Assembly: GCA_965220505.1 (NCBI GenBank)
Contig: CBDCQE010000001.1
Span: 1,984,001-2,048,000 of the forward strand
DNA: 64,000 nt
Direction: 5' to 3'
From: Bin87 sp965220505
GTDB lineage: Bacteria; Chloroflexota; Dehalococcoidia; Lucifugimonadales; UBA3495
Shown: positions 9,183 to 17,695 of the stretch, piece by piece
How the letters are laid out: each line of letters starts with the position of its first letter
How positions within the stretch are numbered: position 1 is the first letter of the stretch
The notes under the pieces: model-generated
What the model was told of the DNA's origin: nothing
What the model saw: the letters and a program-made list of their open reading frames with translations, nothing else
The model's database searches: none
Position numbers and translations under genes: made by a program

Positions 9183-10556
9183 TCACGAAGATGCCGGCGA
9201 GGTTTGACCCTCCCGGGGCAAGGAGTCTTCCCAGTCGGGGATGAGGACTCGGGAGGATGACTCCAGCAGCAGTATGAAGACAACCCCCGCGAGGCTGGCG
9301 GCAATGGAAATGGTCCAGGCGAGGTCGTAGGAGCCTCCCCCGACGTCGATGAAACCAAGGTACCGCATCGGAGCTTCGGCATTGCGGAAGTCGTAAACCA
9401 CGCCGCCAACCAGTCCTCCCAAGGCCATGCCGAAACCGGAGCCGAGGTGCTGGAATCCAAAAATCGACCGTACCGGACCCATGCCGTAGTACTGGCGGTT
9501 GGCGATGAGGAAGGCGGACATCTCCCCGCCAAATCCGATGCCGAAGAGAACCGCGAAGAGGTAGAACTCCCATACGCTCTGGGCCCAGAAGAGCATTATC
9601 ACCGTGACGCCCTGCAGGAAATAGGGCAGGATCATCGTCGCCTTGGCGCCCCAGCGGTCGGCAAGAATGGGAATAAACAGGCGGCTGCTGACGCTGGCCA
9701 TGGTGTAGATGGTAACGGTCCAGGCTGCCGCAGTAAGGGACAATCCCTGCTCGGTGGCAAAAAACACGACGTGCCAGATGACGATGGCGTGGCCCATGCA
9801 GCCGAGGAAGTGGATGAAGGGCAGGTTCCAGAAGGCTCGCGTGCGGCGGGCGTGTTGCAGGAAGACCTTGCTGCGCAACTTGGCGGTTGCGGTATTTGTT
9901 GGCGCCGGCGCCGGGTCGTCGTCAGTGGCTCCCAGAGGTTTCATCCCGCGGTCGGCGGGGTCGCTGTGGAAGAAGAATAGCAGGGCGAACAGGATCACGC
10001 CGCCCACAGCGGCGATTATCCAGAACCCGACCTGCCACCCGGTCAGGGCCACCAGCACCGCCAGGGCTGGGGCTGTAACCGATGCTCCCATGCCTCCAAT
10101 GGACTGCTGGATACCGACGGCGACGCCGAGTTTCCTCTTGAACCACGCGGCGACGGTGGTGGGAATGTTGACGGTGAAGAGGGCCTGGGCCAACCCCAAA
10201 ACGAGGCTGTAATAGATGTAAAGCTGCCACAGTTGGCTCACGGTGCTGAGCAGCAGCATCCCAACTACGTAGAGGCCCGCCGCGACAAACAGTGACTTGC
10301 GCGCTCCGTAGCGGTCGCCCACCCATCCGGAGACGGGTGAAAGGAGGGCGCTGGCGAGGCTGCGGAAAACCTGGGCCAGGACGATGGCAGTGACGCCCCA
10401 GGCAAAGTCGGTCTGCAGGACGACCAGGATTACGGCGAAGGCCTGGCTGACGAAATTGGCGGTGACCCGGAGCATGGTGCCCATTCCGACCACGAGCCAG
10501 GCGTAGTGGTACTGCTCCCGCAGGTAGGTCGTCAGATCCGAAACGCCGGTGTTCAA
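9183..10556 (-). CDS. Major facilitator superfamily transporter
   Basis: 457 residues, about 12 transmembrane helices, with GWVGDRYGARKSL after TM2 and the same landmarks as the transporter at 6007-7335 (ANRQYYG, FQHLGSGFGMALGG). The start codon is TTG, with GGAGAG 10 bases upstream; no better ATG fits the first helix (YHYAWLVVGMGTMLRV). The C-terminal tail (VLIPDWEDSLP) is also shared with the paralogue (VRQIPDWETHLP). Likely imports or exports an organic anion; substrate unknown. Confidence 0.85.
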   Translation of the reverse strand: MNTGVSDLTTYLREQYHYAWLVVGMGTMLRVTANFVSQAFAVILVVLQTDFAWGVTAIVLAQVFRSLASALLSPVSGWVGDRYGARKSLFVAAGLYVVGMLLLSTVSQLWQLYIYYSLVLGLAQALFTVNIPTTVAAWFKRKLGVAVGIQQSIGGMGASVTAPALAVLVALTGWQVGFWIIAAVGGVILFALLFFFHSDPADRGMKPLGATDDDPAPAPTNTATAKLRSKVFLQHARRTRAFWNLPFIHFLGCMGHAIVIWHVVFFATEQGLSLTAAAWTVTIYTMASVSSRLFIPILADRWGAKATMILPYFLQGVTVIMLFWAQSVWEFYLFAVLFGIGFGGEMSAFLIANRQYYGMGPVRSIFGFQHLGSGFGMALGGLVGGVVYDFRNAEAPMRYLGFIDVGGGSYDLAWTISIAASLAGVVFILLLESSSRVLIPDWEDSLPREGQTSPASS

Positions 10557-10810
10557 ACCGAATCACTCTCCATCGCAAGGATCAGGGCGGGTGGTTGTGT
10601 GCCGGAGCGGAAGTAGTCGGGACGGGACGGAACAAGGCCCGGCATCCGCAATTGCGGCATTGTAACCACGCCAGGAAGAGGTGGCAATCTCGTCAGGGCG
10701 TCGGACACATGGAAACGCCCCGGAACCATGTCAGATCCCGGGGCGCGCTCGTGGCATTGTCGTCGATCGCTCAGGCGAAATCGCTGCCTGAGCGTCGCTA
10801 ACCACGGAAA

Positions 10811-11401
10811 CTAATCGGCGCTGATGCCCAACTCCGTCCGCAGGTCCCGGATGGTCTCGGCGCGGCTGCGGGTCGGGGGACGCACCCGCATACCGATTGG
10901 CTCGTTCTCCACCTCCGGCACAACCTTGATGGCGACGAAGACCGGGCCGGTTGCCTGCATGATTTCTTCCACGTTGGTGGCGAACTCTTCCAGGTCGTCG
11001 AAGCTGTAGGCAGAGGAATAGCCGGACTCCTTGGCCATGCCGGCGTAGTTGATCTCCTGCGCGTTGGGCACCGGCTGCCCGCCGGTGGTGGCGTAGCACT
11101 CGTTGTCCAACACGATGTGGCAGAAGTTTTCCGGCTTCATGCCGGCGATGGTCGCCAGGATCCCCAGGTTCATCAGCAGCGCGCCCTCGGAATCGAACAG
11201 CACGACCTTTTCATCAGGCAGACCCAAAGCCAACCCCAGGGCCGCCGAGGTCGTCTGTCCCATTGCGCCGCCCATGTTCAGGTCGCGGTTTTCGTTGGTG
11301 GTGAATTCGCGCCAGTGGCGGCCGGAAGTACCGGTGGGGATCACGATAGCATCGCCCCGGTGCTCCTGGAAGACTCGGAATACGTCCGCGGATTGAATCA
11401 T
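10811..11401 (-). CDS. ThDP-dependent decarboxylase, beta (ThDP-binding) subunit, sulfopyruvate/phosphonopyruvate decarboxylase-like
   Basis: 196 residues. The fold is the C-terminal pyrophosphate-binding half of ThDP enzymes: MGGAMGQTTSAALGLALGLP, then FDSEGALLMNLGILATIAG in the place of the GDG...N magnesium/ThDP motif, then IVLDNECYATTGGQP. The D-S-E-G variant is a departure from the usual GDGS. I start at 11401 because GGAGG lies 6 bases upstream. The partner carrying the N-terminal Pyr half is the gene at 11518-12036 on the same strand, 116 bp upstream. The split two-gene form is typical of ComD/ComE-like sulfopyruvate decarboxylases; the actual 2-oxo acid is unknown. Confidence 0.82.
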   Translation of the reverse strand: MIQSADVFRVFQEHRGDAIVIPTGTSGRHWREFTTNENRDLNMGGAMGQTTSAALGLALGLPDEKVVLFDSEGALLMNLGILATIAGMKPENFCHIVLDNECYATTGGQPVPNAQEINYAGMAKESGYSSAYSFDDLEEFATNVEEIMQATGPVFVAIKVVPEVENEPIGMRVRPPTRSRAETIRDLRTELGISAD

Positions 11402-11517
11402 ACTTTGCCTCCGTTGGCTGGGTTTAGCTTGCTCCGTACCCGCCCGGTCCCATGAACCTTTGCGGCGGGTGGTCTTACGCCGACGGAGCAATCAAATTTT
11501 GGCGATTGGTTATGCGT

Positions 11518-12036
11518 TTAGCGGTTGAACCCGTGGTATTCGTCGCCCACGAGGATGGCGACCGGCCGATTGGTGGCCCGGGCTTCCTCGAAGGCCGTGG
11601 AGATGCGCGTGCTGTCGGCGTCCTGCTCAACCAGGTAATAGTTGATGCGGAAGGCGTTCAGGAACGGCTCGGTATAGGTGGCTGCCGAGTCGGTTATGAT
11701 GCCGTGGCGGTTCCAGCCACGATAGCCCACCACCATTACCAGCGGGAACCCGGCGTCCAGGACCATGCCTCGGATCGAGTCGCCCGATTCCATCATGCCC
11801 GTGTTCTGGATCAGCACCACCGGGGTCTTGCCGGCTACCAGCAAACCAAGGGCGATGCCGAAAGTCTCGCCTTCCCGGGAGGTGGGGACGATCTCCAGCC
11901 CGTCCTGCTCCTTCATCAACTCGTACAGGTAGTTGGTTTCGCTGTCGGGGATGGTCACCACGTGGGTGACGCCGTTCTTCTCGAACTCCTCCACCATAGC
12001 CTCAGGGCTCAGCACCGCTGCCTGTTGTGTAACCAT
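11518..12036 (-). CDS. ThDP-dependent decarboxylase, alpha (Pyr-domain) subunit
   Basis: 172 residues. The start at 12036 is set by AGGAGG 6 bases upstream. The sequence has the Pyr-domain core: VTHVVTIPDSETNYLYELM, then VPTSREGETFGIALGLLVAGK with the Glu that activates ThDP in neighbouring-subunit fashion, then VLIQNTGMMESGDSIRGM. It pairs with the beta gene just downstream. The pair resembles sulfopyruvate decarboxylase alpha/beta or phosphonopyruvate decarboxylase split into two chains. Confidence 0.82.
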   Translation of the reverse strand: MVTQQAAVLSPEAMVEEFEKNGVTHVVTIPDSETNYLYELMKEQDGLEIVPTSREGETFGIALGLLVAGKTPVVLIQNTGMMESGDSIRGMVLDAGFPLVMVVGYRGWNRHGIITDSAATYTEPFLNAFRINYYLVEQDADSTRISTAFEEARATNRPVAILVGDEYHGFNR

Positions 12037-12245
12037 GAAAGTCCTCCTAACGTACTCAGTGGACCAACAGTCACGGTTTCCGCTGCCTGGGCAAAGACCC
12101 GCTCCTGCTGTGAAACTCTGCCGATTATAGTAACCCATATCAAGGGGGTCAATTTCGGGTACGCCGGTCTTCTCCGGGTCGGCCCGTCCTTGCGGGAAAC
12201 GCGATTGGCCGGCTCATTCGTGGAGCCGGGTCGCTTGATTGTATG

Positions 12246-12965
12246 CTACCGGCCCTCGCGCAGCCGGAGAATCTGGTCCTCGAGCTCCCGTACCCGTGCC
12301 TCGGCAGTTTCGGCGCGGGCCTCGGCGTTTTGGGCGCGGGTCGTTTGGGTTTCGAGGGTCGGGATGTGGTCCCCGGTGGCGGGGTCATGCCATCCCAGGT
12401 AGCCATCCCCAGCCCTCAGGTTCAGGTTGAGCATTGCACTGTAGCCCTGGAACACGCTGGGACCGATTTCGCTTACCTCGATGGGTTCGTATCCGCCTTG
12501 CGTCAGCCGGTAGCCGGCGAGGGTGAACCCATAGAATTCTGCCTCGACGTCGAACAGCCAGTACTCGACCACTCCCAGCCGCTCGTAGTAGTCCTTCTTC
12601 GCTCCCAGATCCTCGGCGGCGCTTCTCCGTGAGGCCACCTCCAGGATGAAGTCCGGCGGCTTGCCCTGGTGGGATACGACGTAGCCGTTGCTGTCCCGGT
12701 AAGCGGCGGGATCCGAGTCGAATGCCACCAGCAGGTCGGGATAACGACTCTCTCCGGCCACGTAGGACGGACCGGGCACAATGTAATGCTCGGCACTGAC
12801 GATCGTGTTTTCGGGATTGCCTAGGTACTGGATTATATTGGCCATTGCACCGTGCTGGTGAAGGTTGTCGACGCTGGTCATGTCGTCAGGGTGCTTCTCC
12901 GGAATGTCTGGTAAGCGGAAGGGCGCGGCTGGACCCGGCGGTTTGGTGGATCGTACTGTGGTCAT
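12246..12965 (-). CDS. Uma2-family (DUF820) putative PD-(D/E)xK nuclease with C-terminal coiled coil
   Basis: 239 residues from the ATG at 12965; the longer frame to 13202 lacks family similarity. The core ISAEHYIVPGP-like start, ESRYPDLLVAFDSD and GKPPDFILEVASRRSA carry the P-D...E-x-(A) pattern of Uma2 proteins, followed by KKDYYERLGVVEYWLFD. The last 35 residues are an alanine/glutamate-rich coiled coil, a common Uma2 C-terminal tail. Uma2 proteins are very abundant in Chloroflexota and cyanobacteria; their function is not established. Convergent neighbours: none close. Confidence 0.8.
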   Translation of the reverse strand: MTTVRSTKPPGPAAPFRLPDIPEKHPDDMTSVDNLHQHGAMANIIQYLGNPENTIVSAEHYIVPGPSYVAGESRYPDLLVAFDSDPAAYRDSNGYVVSHQGKPPDFILEVASRRSAAEDLGAKKDYYERLGVVEYWLFDVEAEFYGFTLAGYRLTQGGYEPIEVSEIGPSVFQGYSAMLNLNLRAGDGYLGWHDPATGDHIPTLETQTTRAQNAEARAETAEARVRELEDQILRLREGR

Positions 12966-13233
12966 GCTGAACCTCGACGGACTGTGACAAGCGTGGCCGG
13001 GCGGCGATGCGGTAGCAGTGCTGGCGGAGAAGATCATACCACTGCGGTAGTTGGCGTCGCAGTCGTTAGCGAATGAGCCATGCGCCGCGGGTGGCCGGTG
13101 GCAACTGTCAGAATCAGGATTTGCACAAGCCCTGACGCCGCCACGCCGGCGGTTGACCGCCCATATCCGCGGTGTTAGCGTGCGATTATTCGACACGGCC
13201 AATCTGTTGGCCTATCAGGTGGAAGGATCAGAC

Positions 13234-15510
13234 ATGGCGGGAGCACTGGAACACATTCGGGTTATCGACTTTGGGCAATATATCGCCGGCCCCCTGGCCG
13301 GGATGCTGCTGGCCGATCAGGGCGCCGACGTGGTGCGGGTTGACCCTCCCGGCGGTCCCCGCTGGGAGACCCCGGCCAACTCAACGTGGAACCGGGGCAA
13401 GCGGAGCATCACCCTGGACCTCAAGCAGGCGGGCGACCTGACCATCGCTCGGTCTCTTATCGAGAGCGCCGACGTCGTGGTGGAGAATTTCCGGCCCGGC
13501 ACCATGGAACGGTTGGGCCTGGGACCCGAAGAGATGACTCGCGCCAATCCCCGCCTGGTCTACTGCTCCATCCCTGGATTCGCGTCGGACGATCCCCGGG
13601 CGGCCATGCCGGCTTACGAAGGAGTTGTAGGAGCGGCGTCGGCCACCTTCCGCCCGCCCGATCCGAACAGCCAACGGCCGGTGTACACGGCCATCCCCAT
13701 CGCCTCGGTCTATGGGGCATTCCAGTCAGTGGTGGCAATCGTTGTCGCCCTGAACGCCCGGGAGCGCGATGGCGTGGGGCAACGAATAGAAGTCCCGCTT
13801 TTTGACAGCATGTTCCAGTCCATCGGCCGGTTCGGGGTGCGGGTGCACAACGCTCCTCCGGCTATCCCGACGCTGCAGGAGTTGTGGGGCGGCATCTTCC
13901 AGTGCAGTGACGGCGAGTACGTGCGATTCGGCGGCTCCGGCAACCAGAACTTCCGTCAGTTCGTCGAGGCTGCGGGCATTGTTTCGTGGGATGACGGGGG
14001 ACTCACCGACTTCGACCGACCCCTGGACGGCTCCCAATTCCGCGCCGAGGCCCAGCAACGGATTGAGGAACTATTCCTGTCTCGCACTGCACAGGAATGG
14101 GAGGACCTGATCGCCGAAGCCGGCAGCGAGGGGGCGGTCTGCCGCACCAGCGCCGAGTGGTTCGACCATCCCCACGCCCGTGCTTCTGAGATGGTGGTGG
14201 AGGTGGACGATCCCACCTACGGCAAGATGCTCCAGCCGGGGGTCAACGCCCGCATGTCCTTGACGCCGGGCCGGGTGCGCGCCCCGGCGCCCAAGCCCGA
14301 CCAGCATCGGGAAGAGATCCTCGCTGAGCTGAAGTCACGCCCTGCCGCTGAGGCGTCGGCGCCCCCAGACATCATGCGTGCCGCCCTGGACGGGGTGAAG
14401 GTGCTGGACCTGTGCATCATCCTGGCCGGCCCAACCATGGGCCGGACCCTCTCCGAGTACGGCGCCAATGTCATCAAGATTGACAACCCCCGCCGCGGCT
14501 CCACCGTGGCGCGGCATAACGACATCAACCGGGGCAAGCGCAGCATCCTGTTGGACCTGAAATCCGAAGCGGGCCGCGACGTCTTCTGGAAGCTTCTGGA
14601 GGATACCGACGTGGTTGCCCAGAACTACCGCGCCGGCCGGCTGGAAGCGCTGGGCCTGGGTTACGAGGAGGTGAGAAAGCGCAAGCCCGACATCATCTAC
14701 GCTTCCTTGAACGCCTACGGGCACATCGGCCCCTGGGCGGAACGACCGGGCCACGAGGGGTTTGCCCAGGCCACCGCCGGGATGACCCGTCGCTTCGGCG
14801 GCGATGGCATGCCCGAGTCGCAACCCAACCCGGTGAACGACTACGGCACGGGTTTCATGGGCGCCTACGGTGTGGCCCTGGCCCTGCTGCACCGGCAGCG
14901 CACCGGTGAGGGCCAGCACATCGACTCGGCCCTGGCCTACACCGCCATGACGCTGCAATCGCCCTTCATGCAGCTCTACGAGGGCAAAGAGTGGAACGAG
15001 ACCAGCGGGCAGGACGCCCTGGGAACCGGACCATTGCATCGCGCCTACCAGGCCGGTGACGGCTGGTTCTTTGTTGGAGCCCCGGAGTCCGCCCTATCAA
15101 AGCTGTCCGGCCTGGATGGGTTGTCCGGAATAGGCGCTCTGCGGGGAGATGCCCTGGCGTCGTCGCTGGAAGAGAGGTTCCAGGGGAACACCGTGGCGTT
15201 CTGGGTGGAGCGACTGGCCGCCGCCGGCATCGGCGCGCAGCGGGTCATCACCAACGTCCGCGAGCTGATGACCGACCCCTGGGTGGAGTCCCACGGACTC
15301 AGCCTCACCCGGGAGCATGACGAGTTGGGACCGGTGACCACCTGTGGTCCCGCGCCGCGCCTGTCGCGTACCCCGGTGCGCCCGGGCATACCCGCCCCCA
15401 AGCCCGGCGCCCACGCCCGGGAGATACTGGAAGAACACGGCCTCGGGGGCAGCTACCAAACCCTGCTGGACTCGGGAGTGATACTGACCGATGGAGTGGC
15501 GGCCGGGTAG
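13234..15510 (+). CDS. Tandem (two-domain) class III CoA-transferase, CaiB/BaiF family
   Basis: 758 residues from the ATG at 13234 (GGAAGG 7-8 bases upstream). Two complete family III modules are fused: residues 1 to about 375 open with LEHIRVIDFGQYIAGPLAGMLL, and about 385-758 open with DGVKVLDLCIILAGPTMGRTL. Each carries N-RGKRS(I) followed by LDLK. The family's catalytic Asp position appears as Glu in both halves (AYEGVVGA and GHEGFAQA), as in several actinobacterial and chloroflexal relatives. It should transfer CoA between acyl-CoA and a free acid, with the fused halves replacing the usual interlocked dimer. The substrate is unknown. It is the last backbone gene before the island. Confidence 0.85.
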   Translation: MAGALEHIRVIDFGQYIAGPLAGMLLADQGADVVRVDPPGGPRWETPANSTWNRGKRSITLDLKQAGDLTIARSLIESADVVVENFRPGTMERLGLGPEEMTRANPRLVYCSIPGFASDDPRAAMPAYEGVVGAASATFRPPDPNSQRPVYTAIPIASVYGAFQSVVAIVVALNARERDGVGQRIEVPLFDSMFQSIGRFGVRVHNAPPAIPTLQELWGGIFQCSDGEYVRFGGSGNQNFRQFVEAAGIVSWDDGGLTDFDRPLDGSQFRAEAQQRIEELFLSRTAQEWEDLIAEAGSEGAVCRTSAEWFDHPHARASEMVVEVDDPTYGKMLQPGVNARMSLTPGRVRAPAPKPDQHREEILAELKSRPAAEASAPPDIMRAALDGVKVLDLCIILAGPTMGRTLSEYGANVIKIDNPRRGSTVARHNDINRGKRSILLDLKSEAGRDVFWKLLEDTDVVAQNYRAGRLEALGLGYEEVRKRKPDIIYASLNAYGHIGPWAERPGHEGFAQATAGMTRRFGGDGMPESQPNPVNDYGTGFMGAYGVALALLHRQRTGEGQHIDSALAYTAMTLQSPFMQLYEGKEWNETSGQDALGTGPLHRAYQAGDGWFFVGAPESALSKLSGLDGLSGIGALRGDALASSLEERFQGNTVAFWVERLAAAGIGAQRVITNVRELMTDPWVESHGLSLTREHDELGPVTTCGPAPRLSRTPVRPGIPAPKPGAHAREILEEHGLGGSYQTLLDSGVILTDGVAAG

Positions 15511-15702
15511 GCTTCCCGCCCGTCGCCGGGTTGGGTTGGAGTCTCCCCGTTGAAGGCTGCCCGCTCACCGGGCCTTGGCTGAGGGGGCCCGTGGGTCATA
15601 CGGGACGTTCGCTGCAGCGTTCCAAATAGCCGATTTCCCAGCGTTGGGTACGCCCCAAATGGCGAAAACGGCCCCATAAGCGGAGCCGTTCGCAAGTCAG
15701 GG

Positions 15703-15733
15703 GATTGGAAATTGGTGCCGAGGGAGGGACTCG
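15703..15733. repeat. attL: Left attachment site (attL), tRNA-Leu 3'-end duplicate
   Basis: 31 bp identical to 47405-47435, including the complement of the T-arm/acceptor end (GGTGCCGAGGGAGGG). Sequence identity stops abruptly on both sides, as expected of a recombination core. Confidence 0.88.
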
Positions 15734-15786
15734 CGACAGGGGGTGAAGTAGGGCTTTGTCGGGGCCTGTCTGGTGAGATTTCTTAC

Positions 15787-16985
15787 TCAAAACCCGTAGT
15801 CTGCCACGGTGTAACACGGCCTGGTGTTGTGGGTTTGTCCCACATTTGTCCCACAATTCCAAACGTCAGGGTTGATGTCCTTGGCGACGTCATCGGCCGA
15901 TTCTTGCTGCCAGCCCGGAAGGACGTGACCGTAAATGTCCATGGTCGTGCTGGGATTGGAATGGCCAATCCGGTCGGCCTCCGTCTTGGGGTTCCCGCCT
16001 TTCTGCAATGCCATCGAGGCGTGAAAATGCCGGAGGCTTCGCAGGGTGACGTCGGGACATCCGGCCTGCTGTGCCATCCTCTTGACGTAATGGGCCAGGG
16101 TGTTGGGATGACACAGACGTTGCAGGCCAAGGCGCGGAAAAACCATTTCCGGCGGGTCCACGCCCAGTTGCTCCGCTAGCTCTTGCTGTTGTGTTTGGTG
16201 TTCCCGCAACACTGCGACGGTTCGGTCGTCAAGGTTCACGACCCGCCGGCCGCTGTCTGTTTTCGGACCCTTCAGGGTCAGGTTCCGTTGGGCAGTGCCC
16301 AAAGATGCTTCGACCAGGACCGTCCGTGCATCCAGATTTACGCATGCCCACCGTAGTCCCAACGCCTCGCCTCGCCTTAACCCAGTGAGCGCGATCAGAT
16401 AAATGCTGGCCTAGGGGTAGTGCCCAGACTAAGCAGCCGCGCCAAGCAGCTTTTGCACCTGTTCGATGGTGGGAGTGGGCGCTTCGGTCTTCTGCAGGGG
16501 AGGCGGGGAAACGGTTTCCACGGGGTTGCGGAGGATCAGTTCCATCTTCAGGGCGTGCTTCATGGCTCCGTTCAACACGCCGTGCACCATTCCGACCCCT
16601 TTGGGCGCCATGCCGTCGCGCAGTAACTTGGATTGCAGCTCTTGAACCTGCCGAGGAGTAATTTTGGAAATCTCGATGTTGCCCAACTCAGGCACTATGT
16701 GGAGCCTGACGGCCTCCTCGTAGCGCTCGAAGGTTGCCTGCTCTGTGCTATGGGCTATGACATCGTCCAACCATAGATTCAACCACTCGGCGAGTTTGTA
16801 GCGCTTGACGGATGGCACCACGCCGTGGTTCATCTCTGCGAGAATTTCGCGAAGCCGCCGCTCCGCGTCGGCTTTCTTCCCCCGGACGGTCTCGTTCTTG
16901 CGGATCTTTTGCCGTTCTCGTCGCGGCCCAGGAACACGCGGATTTCCCAGGAACCCGGACTTCGCTGCTTGATTTCCCCTTTCAT
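15787..16985 (-). pseudogene. int: Tyrosine recombinase (phage-type integrase), inactivated
   Basis: The original start is the ATG at 16985 with GGAGG 6 bases upstream (MKGEIKQRSPGSWEIRVFLG). One base is missing in an A-run near 16911 (frame changes after DENGK), after which the arm-binding domain continues as IRKNETVRGKKADAERRLRE. The core-binding domain ends QVQKLLGAAA, then TAG (16429-16431), five codons (SGHYP), and a second TAG (16411-16413); the same frame continues IYLIALTGLRRGEALGLRW with the first catalytic Arg. The H-x-x-R box (TLRSLRHFHAS) and a final Tyr in TMDIYGHVL are present. Both TAGs are one transition from CAG. The gene sits just inside attL and is the expected integrase of the island. 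Confidence 0.88.
15836..15855 (+). promoter_or_regulatory. Putative integrase arm-type sites, left
   Basis: TGTCCCACA occurs at 15836 and 15847, 11 bp apart, 102 bp inside attL. The same pair with the same 11-bp spacing and orientation is at 47332 and 47343, 53 bp inside attR. The left pair lies within the integrase gene's last codons. Confidence 0.5.
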
Positions 16986-17406
16986 GATCTGCCTCCTTGG
17001 TGATTAGCAAGATTGGACTCACGTACTGAGTTCCGCCAACCATTGCGCGTGGCTCAATCCGCCCGGGCAGACCTTGGCTTTGGGAGTGACAGTGCCTCAT
17101 CGATTAGGATCCCGGCCCGATTTGTAACACGCCTTCTTCATGCAAACGGTTGATCCCTGACCAGCGCATCCCTAGACCGTATTGCGGTCCCCACCTCGCT
17201 TGGGCGCCGTTTCGGTCGTTCATCGCGAGTAGCGGTATGGCACAGCGAGCGGGCCACGTCGCGGCCGATTTACAAACGAGAAAAGCCATTTTTCTCGCCC
17301 GGGATAAATCAACCGTAGCTGACGTTACAATCCCGCGCGAAACCACACAGACCTCGATGTTTCGCTTGCTTCTGGCAACGTGCGAAGCCAAATGGAGGAC
17401 AGACCG
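16986..17406. other. Intergenic region between integrase and excisionase
   Basis: No coding sequence that I can support. It separates the divergent integrase and excisionase genes and presumably holds their promoters, but no convincing -35/-10 pair stands out. Confidence 0.4.
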
Positions 17407-17595
17407 ATGGAAAAACTCAAAAAAGCCTACAGCGCCGCGGAAGCGGCTGAAGAACTTGGCGTCAGCCAGTGGCTAGTCCGAGAGGCGATCCGACGTGGCG
17501 AGATCCGCTGCGCTCGGATTGGAAAGCGCATCATCATACCTGCCGCCGCAATCGACCGGTTTCTGGAGACCTCGGACGCCCAAGACGCAGATTAG
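17407..17595 (+). CDS. Excisionase-like MerR/HTH_17 DNA-binding protein
   Basis: 62 residues from the ATG at 17407, with GGAGGA 8 bases upstream. The sequence YSAAEAAEELGVSQWLVREA, then GEIRCARIGKRIIIPAAAID, is the winged-helix excisionase (helix-turn-helix 17) pattern: helix-turn-helix followed by a beta wing. Its position beside the integrase fits a recombination directionality factor, though the same family also serves as small transcription factors. Confidence 0.8.
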   Translation: MEKLKKAYSAAEAAEELGVSQWLVREAIRRGEIRCARIGKRIIIPAAAIDRFLETSDAQDAD

Positions 17596-17695
17596 GATTA
17601 CCACTGCGCAGCTATGCAACTGACCCTATGGGTAGATGCACAGCTGCATAAGGCAACCATGTCAAGTTGTCAACTCGGCGCATCGTTCTGTGTTC

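Noticed and set aside
16411..16431. TAG codons in the integrase as pyrrolysine or recoded Gln
   Set aside because: A frameshift also affects the same gene, and other genes show normal TAG stops; decay is simpler.
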